From positions 2,851-66,850 of the forward strand of contig VTEF01000010.1 in NCBI GenBank assembly GCA_008180335.1: 64,000 nt of DNA. Reading direction: 5' to 3'. Shown in pieces: positions 53,232 to 62,757 of the stretch (position 1 is the stretch's first letter; every line of letters starts with the position of its first letter). Under the pieces are notes generated by a model that saw only the letters and a program-made list of their open reading frames with translations, was not told the DNA's origin and did no database searches. The translations under genes were made by a program, and so were the position numbers. Source of the stretch: Priestia megaterium. Lineage in GTDB: Bacteria; Bacillota; Bacilli; Bacillales; Bacillaceae_H.

Positions 53232-53520
53232 CGTTGTAAATATGCGGTTTCTGACGCTACCACTAAATAATCGTATATTTAGATATCATTTTTTGTGAGT
53301 CATTTGTTTTATAAAATAAGGGTTTTCTTTTTTAATTTGTAACAATTATAATCCATCATATCGGCGGTCGTATAAATACATTGATAAAAATGAGAAACTG
53401 TGATAAATTTAGATAGATGTACTGTAAATTGTTTTTGTATAGTTTACCCTATTTTAATTATACATCATAAAATCCTTTTCAGTCAACCCCTATTTTTATT
53501 TTTTTAAAGGAGTGTTTGAT

Positions 53521-55857
53521 ATGAACATGGAACTTCCCCAGGAGCAAGAACGAGTGAGCAGCGTAATGGAGACAATTACAGAGCAAATCAATAAACTGGA
53601 GGGCGAAACTTTCAGGCGTCGGATGGAAGTTGTGAATATCCGCAAACACTTTTGGGATGAAGTAAAGGTTAATATTGATACCTTCGACGATTATCTTGAG
53701 ACGATCATAGGCTTGAGACAAGAGGCGCAAGCTCTGTCTGTAAGCCAAAGCACCCATAGACACGCATCAAAGAGATTATCTGCGCTGCGGCGTATGCAAG
53801 AGGCGCCCTATTTTGGCCGAATCGATTTCATTGAAGAAGGAACTTCAAGCGCTGAACGAATCTATATCGGCATCTCTACGCTCACGGATACAAGCGGAGA
53901 AAATTTCCTTATTTACGACTGGAGGGCTCCAGTTTCGAGTGTCTACTACGACTACCAGCCTGGTTCCGCCAAGTATGTTACCCCTGGAGGCGTCATCCAT
54001 GGCATACTGGAGAAAAAGTGGCAATATCTCATCCGCGGCGGCATTATCCAATCTATGTTCGATACCAGTCTTACCATTGGTGACGAGATTTTACAGCAGG
54101 TGCTTGGTAAAGGTACAGACAAACATATGCACAATATAGTGGCCACCATTCAACAAGAGCAAAACCGGATCATCCGGCACGATCACGGGCGGATGCTAAT
54201 TGTACACGGTGCTGCTGGCAGCGGCAAAACATCGGCTGCCCTGCAGCGGATTGCTTATTTACTCTATAAATATCGAGATATTCTGAATGCTGATCAAATC
54301 ATTCTTTTTTCGCCTAATTCGTTGTTTAATAGTTACGTTTCCAATGTGTTGCCAGAACTCGGCGAAGAGAATATGCAGCAGGTCACATTCCAGGAATACT
54401 TGGATCATCGGCTGAAAAGTGAGTTTCAAGTTGAGAATCCTTACGATCAATTGGAATATGTTTTAACTGCAATGGATAACCCATTATACGAAACAAGGAT
54501 TGCGAGCATCCGATTCAAAGCTACCACCCGTTTTTTTGAAGCGATCAAATCATACAGAGAGTCGCTGGAATTATCCGGAATGGTATTCAAAGGGATTATC
54601 TTCAGAGGAAAGACAATTGTTACTGCTAAACAAATCGCAGAAAAGTTTTATAGCAGCGACACCTCACTTCGCTTTCATAGCAGACTTGAGAAATTGAAGG
54701 ATTGGCTGCTTAAGCAAATAGATGAAGCCGAGAAGCTCGAATGGACTAAGCCATGGGTACAGGAGGAAATCGAACTGCTTAGCAATGAGGATTACCATAA
54801 GGCATATACCTATTTAGCAGAAAAACGCGGCTTTAAAGGTGAGTCGATTCATGATTATGAAATCGAGCCTGAAGCGTTAGCCCGCTTGATTGTTCGCCAG
54901 AAGTTAAAGCCGTTGCGAAAACGGATCAAGGCGTTTCGTTTCGTCAACATTAAGGGAATATACAAGCAGTTTTTCACCGATCCCATCCAGATCAAACAGT
55001 GGATGGACGGGGAAGCACCCGAGGAGTGGCCGGATATTTGCCTATCGACTGTGAAAATGCTGGATGAAGGAAAACTATTTTACGAAGATGCTACTCCGTT
55101 TTTACTTATGAAAGAGCTGATTCAAGGCTTTCAGACGAACAGCTCGATCAAACATGTACTTGTAGACGAGGCTCAAGACTATTCTCCGTTTCAATTCGAG
55201 TTTTTGAAACGTTTGTTTCCTTCGGCAAGAATGACCGTGCTCGGTGACTTTAACCAGGCAATATTCGCCCATGCCAGCGAAATGGTCGATTTCCACACGC
55301 TTACTGGCTTATACGGTCCGGATAAAACAGTTGCGATTAACTTGACCCGCAGCTACAGATCCACAAAACCGATTGTCGAATTTACACGCGGACTCGTACC
55401 CGACGGCGAACGGATTACCGCTTTTGAACGCGATGGTGAGAGGCCTGTGCTGACACAATTGTCCAATCGCGCCGAACTGCACCGCTGCATTGCTTCCAAA
55501 GTCGCAGACTTGCGGAAGCGGCGGTATAATACGATCGCGATTATATGCAAATCCGCTACGGAGAGCACTGCCGCATACGAGGGCCTGAACAGCGTGGAAG
55601 AAATTAAGCTCGTGAAGAGCGGATCGATTGAATACAAGCAAGGCGTTGTCGTCATACCGGCGTATTTGGCCAAAGGTATCGAATTCGACGCGGTTATTAT
55701 TTATGACGCATCAGCGGAAGTATACGGAGATGAGAGCCTGCGCAGATTGTTTTACACTGCCTGCACCCGGGCTATGCATCACTTGCAGCTTTACAGCATA
55801 GGTGAACCGAGCTCCTTTTTGCGCAACGTTGCGCCGGAGAGTTTAATTCTGAGCTGA
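53521..55857 (+). CDS. helD: RNA polymerase recycling motor ATPase HelD
   Basis: 778 residues from ATG 53521 (AAAGGAG eight bases before). N-terminal coiled arm (1-120), helicase 1A domain with VHGAAGSGKTSAALQRIAYL (Walker A, near 230), VDEAQDYSPFQFEFLKRLF (Walker B) and INLTRSYRSTKPIVEFTR (motif IV). HelD removes stalled RNA polymerase from DNA; some relatives confer rifamycin resistance. The GC content is higher than in the surroundings, so it may be acquired. No rifamycin-associated element is visible in the promoter region. Confidence 0.92.
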   Translation: MNMELPQEQERVSSVMETITEQINKLEGETFRRRMEVVNIRKHFWDEVKVNIDTFDDYLETIIGLRQEAQALSVSQSTHRHASKRLSALRRMQEAPYFGRIDFIEEGTSSAERIYIGISTLTDTSGENFLIYDWRAPVSSVYYDYQPGSAKYVTPGGVIHGILEKKWQYLIRGGIIQSMFDTSLTIGDEILQQVLGKGTDKHMHNIVATIQQEQNRIIRHDHGRMLIVHGAAGSGKTSAALQRIAYLLYKYRDILNADQIILFSPNSLFNSYVSNVLPELGEENMQQVTFQEYLDHRLKSEFQVENPYDQLEYVLTAMDNPLYETRIASIRFKATTRFFEAIKSYRESLELSGMVFKGIIFRGKTIVTAKQIAEKFYSSDTSLRFHSRLEKLKDWLLKQIDEAEKLEWTKPWVQEEIELLSNEDYHKAYTYLAEKRGFKGESIHDYEIEPEALARLIVRQKLKPLRKRIKAFRFVNIKGIYKQFFTDPIQIKQWMDGEAPEEWPDICLSTVKMLDEGKLFYEDATPFLLMKELIQGFQTNSSIKHVLVDEAQDYSPFQFEFLKRLFPSARMTVLGDFNQAIFAHASEMVDFHTLTGLYGPDKTVAINLTRSYRSTKPIVEFTRGLVPDGERITAFERDGERPVLTQLSNRAELHRCIASKVADLRKRRYNTIAIICKSATESTAAYEGLNSVEEIKLVKSGSIEYKQGVVVIPAYLAKGIEFDAVIIYDASAEVYGDESLRRLFYTACTRAMHHLQLYSIGEPSSFLRNVAPESLILS

Positions 55858-55992
55858 CTTAACAAGGGACTGAAGTGCGGTTTTGTCATTATTAAATGGA
55901 ATCCTGTTTTGAAAGCAAATAAGAGGAAATCCTGTCATCAACATAATAACCTTCCTGAAGGGTGAAATTTTAGAAAAGGAGATGACATTCGT

Positions 55993-57465
55993 ATGTCAGC
56001 AAAAACAGAAAATAACAATGAAGCATTTTCCCTTAAAACGATCATAGGACCACTACTGGCTGTCATTGTTGGTATGGTAATGGTAATTCTTGATAGTACA
56101 GCGATGAATGTTGCGCTTCCTGGAATAGTGGAAGATTTTAAGTCTGATGTTTCGACCATGCAATGGTCCATAACAGGTTATACGCTTGCATTAGCAGCTG
56201 TCATTCCTTTAGCTGGTTGGATGACGGACCGGTTTGGGGCAAAAAAGATATTTTTAATTACGATCGCCTTGTTTACACTTGGTTCCATTCTATGTGCTGT
56301 TGCACAAAATCCTGAACAGTTAATCATCTATCGGGTTATTCAAGGGCTGGGCGGAGGAATGGTTGCTCCAATAGGAATGGCCATGATTTTCCGACTTGCT
56401 CCTCCGGATAAAATCGGGTCTGTAATGGGGACAATTGGGATTCCGATGCTATTAGCACCTGCACTAGGGCCTGTTTTAGCAGGCTATCTTGTAGAATACG
56501 TTACTTGGCACTGGATTTTCCTTATTAATTTACCAATCGGTATCATTGCACTATTAGTTGGAATGAAATTTTTGCCGAAAGTTGAACGTAAGACCGTTCC
56601 ATCACTTGATTTTTTAGGAATCATATTAGCACCTGTCGCATTCGCAATGCTAGCCTATGGAGTGAGTGAAGGAGGCAAAAGCTGGTCTTCACCAGAAACT
56701 CTTACCGGATTAATTGTAGGTGGAATTACGCTCCTTATTTTCATTTTCGTCGAACTTCGTCAAAAGCAACCTTTATTGGAGCTGAGAGTTTTTGGATCAT
56801 CTGACTTTAGAAAAGGGATTGTGATTGCATGGATTTCTCAAATCGCTTTATTTGGGGTTATGATTATTGTCCCGTTATTTTTACAAACAGTTAGAGGTTA
56901 CGGTGCTTTAGATACTGGTTTAATTCTACTTCCACAAGCTCTAGCGTCAGGTGTTATGATGCCAATCGGAGGGCGTTTATTTGATAAAATAGGTGCTCGT
57001 CCTTTAGCCATAACAGGCTTGTCAATTATTACTGGAGCGCTATTTATGCTTTCACGAATTTCTATGGATACAACCAACGGATTTATCATTACATGTTTAG
57101 TGATGATGGGAGCAGGAATGGGTTTATCCATGATGGCGATTAATACTCATGTTCTTCAATCCGCTCCAAGACATCTTGTTAGTCGTGTGACACCATTAAC
57201 AACAGCGGCTCAACAAGTAATGGTTTCATTTGCGGTAGCAGGTATGACTGGGTCCCTAACGTCAAGAATTACTGATCATATGACAGAAACAGCTAACCAA
57301 ATTGAAGCAGCCGTTGCTGCCTATGGTAACACGTTCCTTCTAGCTGCAGGGATTGCATTTGCTGGGGCACTTCTAGGAACAATCCTTAGTAGACCAAAAC
57401 AACAGCCGGAACATGCACCAGATGAAGAAACAAAAGAGAATGCCGCAATGATGGCAGGACATTAA
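55993..57465 (+). CDS. DHA2-type MFS drug exporter (EmrB/QacA family)
   Basis: 490 residues, about 14 TM helices. VILDSTAMNVALPGI (motif D1) in the first helix, WMTDRFGAKKIFL (motif A) and YRVIQGLGGGMVAPIGMAMI (motif B), and the GxxxGPxxGG-like motif C in LLAPALGPVLAGYL. It exports toxic compounds by proton antiport. AAAAGGAGATGAC precedes ATG 55993. No regulator gene is adjacent. It lies between HelD and a palindromic site. Confidence 0.9.
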   Translation: MSAKTENNNEAFSLKTIIGPLLAVIVGMVMVILDSTAMNVALPGIVEDFKSDVSTMQWSITGYTLALAAVIPLAGWMTDRFGAKKIFLITIALFTLGSILCAVAQNPEQLIIYRVIQGLGGGMVAPIGMAMIFRLAPPDKIGSVMGTIGIPMLLAPALGPVLAGYLVEYVTWHWIFLINLPIGIIALLVGMKFLPKVERKTVPSLDFLGIILAPVAFAMLAYGVSEGGKSWSSPETLTGLIVGGITLLIFIFVELRQKQPLLELRVFGSSDFRKGIVIAWISQIALFGVMIIVPLFLQTVRGYGALDTGLILLPQALASGVMMPIGGRLFDKIGARPLAITGLSIITGALFMLSRISMDTTNGFIITCLVMMGAGMGLSMMAINTHVLQSAPRHLVSRVTPLTTAAQQVMVSFAVAGMTGSLTSRITDHMTETANQIEAAVAAYGNTFLLAAGIAFAGALLGTILSRPKQQPEHAPDEETKENAAMMAGH

Positions 57466-57505
57466 AAAGAAAAATGAAGGATCTTTTCTATATAACATGT
57501 TAATC

Positions 57506-57531
57506 TTCCGCAATCGGGCGCGATTGTTGAG
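57506..57531. repeat. Palindromic site 4
   Basis: CAATC-GGGCGC-GATTG is identical in its central 16 bases to site 3, while the outer arms (TTCCG, TTGAG) have decayed. It lies 40 bases after the exporter stop. Confidence 0.62.
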
Positions 57532-57562
57532 TAACACAGGTAGGAAATGATCAAACATTTTT

Positions 57563-57697
57563 ATACAATCGAAACTTAAATCTGCCAGATAAGAATCCAT
57601 TTTGATCATTCTTTTTTCAAAATGGATTCTTTGTATTTATCGAAAAATACTGGTTTTTGAGGATATTTTGATCAAACTTTATTTCAAAGTTACATCT
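57563..57697 (+). repeat. Dispersed repeat with terminator (copy 2)
   Basis: Second copy of 31978-32109. The stem AAGAATCCATTTTGA / TCAAAATGGATTCTT (57591-57632) is identical in its arms, and several flanking words agree. It ends no visible gene except perhaps the exporter. The remaining gap to 57851 shows nothing. Confidence 0.6.
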
Positions 57698-57851
57698 GAA
57701 GTCACCTTGGTTGTGACAAGATTGTATCGTTTAGGTCGAAATACAGTTCAGCTGTTGCAGTTAGTGAGCAACTTAGACTTATTTCTATGCTATATAAAAT
57801 GATAAAATTAGTTTAAATAGATTAGATTTTCACAAAAAATGGAGGATTAAA

Positions 57852-58325
57852 ATGAAAATTCGTTCAGTGAAAGGCTCAGACTACTATATAATTTCTCCTC
57901 TAATCAATGAGTGGTGGGGCGGAAGGAATATGTCTGATATGTTACCAAAATTATTCTTCGACCATTTTAAAAATACAAGTTTCATTGCCGAAAAGGAAGG
58001 AAAACTTGTGGGTTTTCTAATAGGATTCCTTTCTCAATCTTATTCAAATGAGGCATATATTCATTTCGTTGGAGTTCATCCTGATTACAGAAAGCATAAT
58101 ATCGGAAAACATTTATACAATAATTTTTTTAATATGGTTAAACAAAATGACCGAGATATTGTCCGCTGTGTAACGTCCCCTGTCAATAAAGTTTCAATTG
58201 CCTATCACACCAAAATGGGATTTGAAATTGAAGAGGGAGATAAAAAAATTGATGATATTTCAGTGAACTCTGGCTATGACGGACCAAATCAAGACAGAAT
58301 TTTATTTGTTAAACATTTAGTTTAA
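57852..58325 (+). CDS. GNAT acetyltransferase
   Basis: 157 residues. LINEWWGGRNMSDMLPKLFFDHF, FIAEKEGKLVGFLIGFLS, and VHPDYRKHNIGKHLYNNFF (acetyl-CoA pyrophosphate loop, variant of Q/RxxGxG/A) are typical. AATGGAGG precedes ATG 57852. Substrate unknown. Confidence 0.87.
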   Translation: MKIRSVKGSDYYIISPLINEWWGGRNMSDMLPKLFFDHFKNTSFIAEKEGKLVGFLIGFLSQSYSNEAYIHFVGVHPDYRKHNIGKHLYNNFFNMVKQNDRDIVRCVTSPVNKVSIAYHTKMGFEIEEGDKKIDDISVNSGYDGPNQDRILFVKHLV

Positions 58326-58443
58326 TTAATAGTTCCTCAAGTTAAAGATGCTTTTCTTCAATAATGCTTAGTAATAATCTTCTACGAGCGCTATTCTCTA
58401 AAAAACTTTGCTTCTAAAAAATAGTAATGAAAGGAAAATCATT

Positions 58444-58638
58444 ATGCAAATCATTAACGTTAGAGAGCATCCTGAGTATAAAGAAAAAGCAGGATTCAAT
58501 AAAGTGTTTCTTTGTACTGACCACATTGGATACTATGAGAAATATGGATTCACTTATATAGATGACGGATATCATCCTTGGGGAAGTAGTTCAAGAATTT
58601 ATGAGAGCAATAACCAAAATAATCATTTTTCAGTTTAG
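58444..58638 (+). pseudogene. GNAT acetyltransferase with internal deletion
   Basis: 64 residues from ATG 58444 (GAAAGGA before it). The first 16 (MQIINVREHPEYKEKA) are the start and the remainder (GFNKVFLCTDHIGYYEKYGF...GSSSRIYE) is the end of a family of GNATs of about 145 residues. About 80 residues, including the acetyl-CoA loop, are missing near 58492 with the frame kept. Non-functional as an acetyltransferase. Confidence 0.72.
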
Positions 58639-58684
58639 CAATTCTCCATTCAAAAAAAGCGCGTTATTATGTAATAAAACCTAG

Positions 58685-58772
58685 GTACAAAACAACTTTA
58701 TTTTAACCTTGTTCTAAAATCAGGACAGGGTTATATATATTTGAGGTTTTAAAATTAAATACTTTATTGTCA
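58685..58772. repeat. Right-end module C
   Basis: AACAACTTTATTTTAACC (as in module B), a stem TAACCTTGTTCT / AGGACAGGGTTA, then TTGAGGTTTTAAAA and TTAAATACTTTATTGTCA, which is the 19-bp end with one base missing. No matching left end was found; that element is probably broken. Confidence 0.55.
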
Positions 58773-58784
58773 TCCTACAGATAA

Positions 58785-58820
58785 TGAAAAAGGAATGCCA
58801 TGAATAAATAGCATTCCTTT
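58785..58820 (-). terminator. Terminator of the K+ channel gene
   Basis: AAAGGAATGC / GCATTCCTTT stem; read on the minus strand it is followed by TTTTTCATT. Confidence 0.85.
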
Positions 58821-58829
58821 CCGCTTACT

Positions 58830-59171
58830 TTAATTATTGCTTTTTTCATCTTCTGGTCTCTTTATCAATGCATATGCAAGATATCCTATTAAACCTATAA
58901 ACAGTCCAGAACCGGCAAAAATATAAATGATAGTAAACACTTTTCCTAATGTGGTTTGAGGTACAAAACTAGGATGTCCAACCGTGCTCAATGTGGTAAC
59001 ACAAAAATAAAGAGCATCAATCACTGTTAGTCCTTCTTGCTTCGTGTAAAAAATTATGCCGGATATTAGCATAGCCAATACCAATGAAAAAAGAACTTGG
59101 AAATTCTTTAATTTAAAAGCAGCTGCCAATCCTTTTAACAGACGTTTCAGCGTGAGAATAAATGAAATCAT
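58830..59171 (-). CDS. Two-TM potassium channel family protein
   Basis: 113 residues. TM1 at about 27-45, the pore helix and filter ALYFCVTTLSTVGHPSF, TM2 at about 85-108. The filter has TVGHP in place of the canonical TVGYG, so ion selectivity is uncertain, though this variant exists in related Bacillus proteins. There is no RCK regulatory domain. A short basic N-terminus with VLxLK repeats precedes TM1. Its own terminator follows. Confidence 0.83.
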   Translation of the reverse strand: MISFILTLKRLLKGLAAAFKLKNFQVLFSLVLAMLISGIIFYTKQEGLTVIDALYFCVTTLSTVGHPSFVPQTTLGKVFTIIYIFAGSGLFIGLIGYLAYALIKRPEDEKSNN

Positions 59172-59257
59172 TGCTGTATGTAATTCCTTTCGCTTTTAAT
59201 AGCTTTTCAAGTAATAATGAGTAGTAATGTAACTTTCTTTTTTGATGTCAGTTAATG

Positions 59258-59280
59258 GTTATACTACACTATAGTATAAC
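59258..59280. promoter_or_regulatory. Palindrome upstream of the channel gene
   Basis: GTTATACTA-CACTA-TAGTATAAC is a perfect nine-base-arm palindrome 87 bases before the channel start. It may be a regulator site; no partner regulator is adjacent. Confidence 0.5.
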
Positions 59281-59482
59281 AGGTTTAAGAAATTCTGTAT
59301 CTATTAAGCAAGAAATAAATAACAATTATAGTAGAGTTTACAAAAAAATCACCCAAAAAGTGTTAAAATCTGTGATTGTTGGATGTTTAATATGATCATT
59401 CTAAAAAACAAATGAAAGCCTGCAATTGAACTAAGGAAAAAGAGGAGTTGCTTATTATGTATTTATCTAAAGAGGAAACACT

Positions 59483-59807
59483 ATGACGGTACATCATTTT
59501 ATTGCAGCAAGTAAAGAGCTTCCGGCTGGCAGTTTTGGAACAAGAGTGACAATGATACCTCTGCAAGAGTTGAAATGGTCAAAAAAAGGAAGCGAAAAAA
59601 TGTGAATAATGCTCAATTAAAAGAACAATATGTAAAGGTAACTAAATAGAGCTTACTACTTGAAACATGTAAAAGAAACAGGAACGTCCGATGCGAGATG
59701 AACAAGTTATCTTACTTCAAAAACATGAAAAGTATAGAAATGGTACTAGTAGCCTTGATGAACTGAAAGAGTACTTAATTAAGTTTTTGAAGTCAACGGG
59801 TGTATAA
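59483..59807 (+). pseudogene. Two or three gene scraps
   Basis: A 40-codon frame (59483-59605, MTVHHFIAASKELPAGSFG...) has AAAGAGGAAAC before it, and a 38-codon frame (59691-59807, MRDEQVILLQKHEKY...) has a weak site. Neither belongs to a family I know. They look like remnants of larger genes. The preceding stretch 59281-59482 shows no gene. Confidence 0.35.
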
Positions 59808-59860
59808 AACATGTAGATAAGAACGGCTTGTATAGATGAACATAACAATTAGTTGACGTT

Positions 59861-59893
59861 AAAAGCACCGTATTAACAGTAACGGTGCTTTTT
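59861..59893 (+). terminator. Terminator
   Basis: AAAAGCACCGT / AACGGTGCTTTTT stem. Confidence 0.85.
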
Positions 59894-60069
59894 GTTGTCT
59901 TCATTCCTTGATCTGAAAGAATCCTCAGCTGCTGTAAGTTGAAAATAAATAAATCAACCAAAGCTAAAAAGAATCTGCCAGTGAATAAGTGTTTATTTGT
60001 GCAATTTTTTAAGCCAAAAAACTACTTTATTAGGTGAGTATCAGTTACATTTTAAGATGAATTTTATAA

Positions 60070-60204
60070 ATTCAACCAGGAGATACTTTATATAGTATTG
60101 CCAAAAAATACAACATCACTGTCCAACAATTACAAGAAGCGAATCCTGGAATTGACCCGGCTAAACTGCAGATTGATCAAGAGATTATAATTCCCGCTTT
60201 TTAA
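60070..60204 (+). pseudogene. Orphan LysM domain
   Basis: An open frame without a start, preceded by TAA 60067-60069. It reads QPGDTLYSIAKKYNITVQQL followed by NPGIDPAKLQIDQEIIIPAF, one full LysM unit ending at TAA 60202. The protein's remainder is lost. It is the residue of a wall- or spore-associated LysM protein. Confidence 0.7.
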
Positions 60205-60225
60205 ACAACTATATCGAGTGTGTAA

Positions 60226-60252
60226 AGTTACTGTTTATCCAGTAGCTTTTTT
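60226..60252 (+). terminator. Terminator
   Basis: AGTTACTG / CAGTAGCT stem and T-run, after the LysM relic. Confidence 0.7.
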
Positions 60253-60296
60253 CTATGTTTGCCATTGTAGAATAGGAATTCGAATTGCAACTGGCT

Positions 60297-60644
60297 TTAC
60301 TTAGCCGAAGTACTTGATTCAAAGTACATACCCCATTCCTGCAAATGTTGGACAATTGGTCTCAATCCTTCTCCGAGCTCTGTCAGCGTGTATTCAACCT
60401 TCGGCGGTGTAACAGGATACACTTGTCGATGAATAATCCCTGCTTCCTCCAGTTCCCGCAATTGCTGGGCAAGCATTTTATGGGTGATTCCTACAATGTT
60501 TCTCTTTAGTTCACCATACCGCTTTTTTTCTTCAAGAAGCTCACAAATAATCGTTGTTTTCCATTTACCAGCAAATATCGAAACAGAAAGCTCAATTGGA
60601 CATTGAAATTGTTTTCCGTTCATTTCATACATTTTTTGGTGCAT
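60297..60644 (-). CDS. HxlR-family regulator
   Basis: About 115 residues from ATG 60644 (AGAAAGGAAG upstream; GTG one codon earlier is possible). QFQCPIELSVSIFAGKWKTTIICELLEEKKRYGELKRNIVGITHKMLAQQLRELEEAGIIHR is the HxlR winged helix. It has one Cys at the position typical of redox- or aldehyde-sensing members. Divergent from the hydrolase gene, so it probably controls it. Confidence 0.87.
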   Translation of the reverse strand: MHQKMYEMNGKQFQCPIELSVSIFAGKWKTTIICELLEEKKRYGELKRNIVGITHKMLAQQLRELEEAGIIHRQVYPVTPPKVEYTLTELGEGLRPIVQHLQEWGMYFESSTSAK

Positions 60645-60681
60645 CACGATCGCATTACTTCCTTTCTGGTAAGTATTGAAC

Positions 60682-60704
60682 AAAAAAGTGCGTACTTCTT
60701 TTTT
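60682..60704. promoter_or_regulatory. Divergent operator between hxlR-type gene and hydrolase
   Basis: AAAAAAGT-GCGT-ACTTCTTTTTT is palindromic apart from one position. It lies between the two divergent starts. HxlR-type operators commonly contain GTAC/ACTT half-sites separated by A/T tracts. Confidence 0.6.
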
Positions 60705-60762
60705 CTGAGTGTATTATGTATGATTCAGTTTGTAAACAATATAGCATTTCAAGGAGGCTAAT

Positions 60763-61557
60763 ATGGATAAAATCGTTCGAGTGGGTAATGTCGATGTTGC
60801 ATATGCTGTTGAAGGAAACGGAACAGGGTTGCTTTTAATACACGGAACAGGCGGCATGTATGAAAACACTTGGGGAGACATGATTAAATCTCTTTCTGGT
60901 CACTACAGAATTGTTTCTCCTAATTACAGCGGTTCGGGTAACACAATGGACAATGGAGAGAAGCTGCAATTAGATGATTTGGTTGAACAGAATATGCAAG
61001 CTATGCTCCAAGAGGGTATTGGCCAATTCCATGTAGTTGGGTATTCACTTGGTGCAGAAATTGCAGCAGCTCTTGCAGCCAAGTATCCAGAGCGCGTGAA
61101 ATCAGCTACTTTAATTGCAGGATGGGTAGAAAGTAACTTAGCTTCAGCCTTTCAATTTGAACTTTGGCAAAAACTTTTCCGCACGGATCGGGTGCTTTTT
61201 GCGCAATTTTTGATTCATACCGGATTTAGCTCAGATTTTTATAATCATTTCAATAGCTTAGAAGAATTGAATCAAATGGCACATCAATTTGCAGGAACTT
61301 TAGCTGAGGGTACAGATCGCCAATCTGAATTGGATAGCCGGATTACTATTCGCCCTTTACTGAGTAGCATTGTCGCACCTGTATTGGTAATCGGTTTAAC
61401 CTACGATCAAATGGTTCCGATTGAACATGCTAGAGAACTCGCTTCGTTGATAAAAGGAGCCCAATATCGAGAAATCGCATCAGGTCATTTAGTCCCTTGG
61501 GAGAAAAGTGAAACTCTTATCGATGAAGTAACCCGCTTTGTGAATGTGAATTCATAA
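60763..61557 (+). CDS. Alpha/beta hydrolase
   Basis: 264 residues. LLLIHGTGGMYENTW gives the oxyanion hole, VVGYSLGAEIAAALAAKYPERV the nucleophile elbow (GYSLG), and SGHLVPWEKSE the His. It belongs to the small-molecule hydrolase/esterase group. AAGGAGG precedes ATG 60763. Followed 61 bases later by a nitroreductase gene, likely co-transcribed. Confidence 0.87.
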   Translation: MDKIVRVGNVDVAYAVEGNGTGLLLIHGTGGMYENTWGDMIKSLSGHYRIVSPNYSGSGNTMDNGEKLQLDDLVEQNMQAMLQEGIGQFHVVGYSLGAEIAAALAAKYPERVKSATLIAGWVESNLASAFQFELWQKLFRTDRVLFAQFLIHTGFSSDFYNHFNSLEELNQMAHQFAGTLAEGTDRQSELDSRITIRPLLSSIVAPVLVIGLTYDQMVPIEHARELASLIKGAQYREIASGHLVPWEKSETLIDEVTRFVNVNS

Positions 61558-61618
61558 TTATTATATGCATGAAATCAAGACATCTTGACTTTGTAAAGGG
61601 AAAGGGAGAAAAAAGAAG

Positions 61619-62278
61619 ATGAAAAAGGAAACAATAATAAAAGCATTTAAATATAGACACGCATGCAAAGAATTTGATATAGAAAGAAAAATTGCTAAGG
61701 AAGAATTTGATTTTATTCTAGAAACAGCACGGCTATCTCCTAGCTCTTTTGGATTTGAACCTTGGAAATTTATTGTTCTGCAGGATTTAGAATTACGTGA
61801 AAAGCTAATTCCAGTCACCTGGGGCGGGCAAAAGCAGCTTAAAACTGCAAGTCATTTCATTGTCACATTAGCACGTACAAAAAAAGAAATGTCTCCTGAA
61901 TCAGATTATTTAGTAAATATTATGAACAACACGCATAAATTGCCTGAAGATGTAATATTGCAAAGACATTCGGCTTATGAAAAATTCCTTCATACTGACT
62001 TTAATTTATTTGAAAATGAAAGAGCAATGTTTGAGTGGGCATGCAGACAAACTTACCTTGCAGTAGGCAACATGATGACATCAGCTGCTCATATTGGCAT
62101 TGATTCTTGTCCTATAGAGGGTTTCAATAAAGAGAAGGTAGAAGACATTTTAGTAAGCGAAGGACTCTTGAATAAGAGCAGTTTTGGAGTATCATGTATG
62201 GTTGCCTTTGGATATCGTTTAAATCAACCCCGTGAAAAAACAAGGCAGACTATGAAGGAAATTGTACAGTGGGTATAA
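61619..62278 (+). CDS. NAD(P)H-dependent nitroreductase (YfkO-like)
   Basis: 219 residues. FKYRHACKEFDIERKIAKEEFDFILETARLSPSSFGFEPWKFIVLQD at the start binds FMN; IDSCPIEGFNKEKVEDIL and VAFGYRLNQP close it. B. subtilis YfkO is the closest type I know; it reduces quinones and nitro compounds. With an HxlR regulator and a hydrolase next door, it suggests a response to electrophiles or quinones. Confidence 0.88.
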   Translation: MKKETIIKAFKYRHACKEFDIERKIAKEEFDFILETARLSPSSFGFEPWKFIVLQDLELREKLIPVTWGGQKQLKTASHFIVTLARTKKEMSPESDYLVNIMNNTHKLPEDVILQRHSAYEKFLHTDFNLFENERAMFEWACRQTYLAVGNMMTSAAHIGIDSCPIEGFNKEKVEDILVSEGLLNKSSFGVSCMVAFGYRLNQPREKTRQTMKEIVQWV

Positions 62279-62364
62279 TCAAGGCTTTTTGAGTTAAATA
62301 CAGAAGCAGTATGCCTATAGGAAAGAATAAGTAAATGAAGAATATTCACCAATTTGAAGCGGCT

Positions 62365-62410
62365 AAAGCTTAATTTCCCACATAAAACACTGAGAAATTA
62401 GGCTTTTTTA
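62365..62410 (+). terminator. Terminator
   Basis: AAAGCTTAATTTC / GAAATTAGGCTTT stem and T-run, end of the nitroreductase transcript. 62411-62670 holds nothing recognisable. Confidence 0.75.
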
Positions 62411-62679
62411 TTTAGATATCCTTAATTATGAAGGGATATATTTCCTGATAGTTACCTAATGGAAATGAGGGTGCGTATCATCTAAATATAAAAAGACTTC
62501 ATTAACATTGATTGATACAGATTTCGAAAGAAAAAGACGATTTATATGAAAAAAATTCTATTTCAAATTTATTATAAATCAGCTAAACTATCTTTATAAA
62601 TAGTTATTTTGGTCAATATAAAAGTCAATACATATAGTAATTTTTTACTATTAAACTTATGAAAAAATGAGCAATGAAT

Positions 62680-62757
62680 CATTATCTGTATCTGGGCACT
62701 TAGATAATGGGGAGCGAGTAGTGCAACCAACCATTTTTTAATGGTTGGTTTTTGTTT
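62680..62757 (+). promoter_or_regulatory. Leader with two stems before the exopolysaccharide genes
   Basis: CATTATCT (62680-62687) pairs with AGATAATG (62702-62709); then AACCAACCATT / AATGGTTGGTT (62725-62750) with a T-run makes a terminator about 110 bases before the next start. An upstream stem followed by a terminator in a long leader is the layout of an attenuator or small riboswitch. It does not match the c-di-GMP riboswitch consensus as I know it. Confidence 0.45.
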
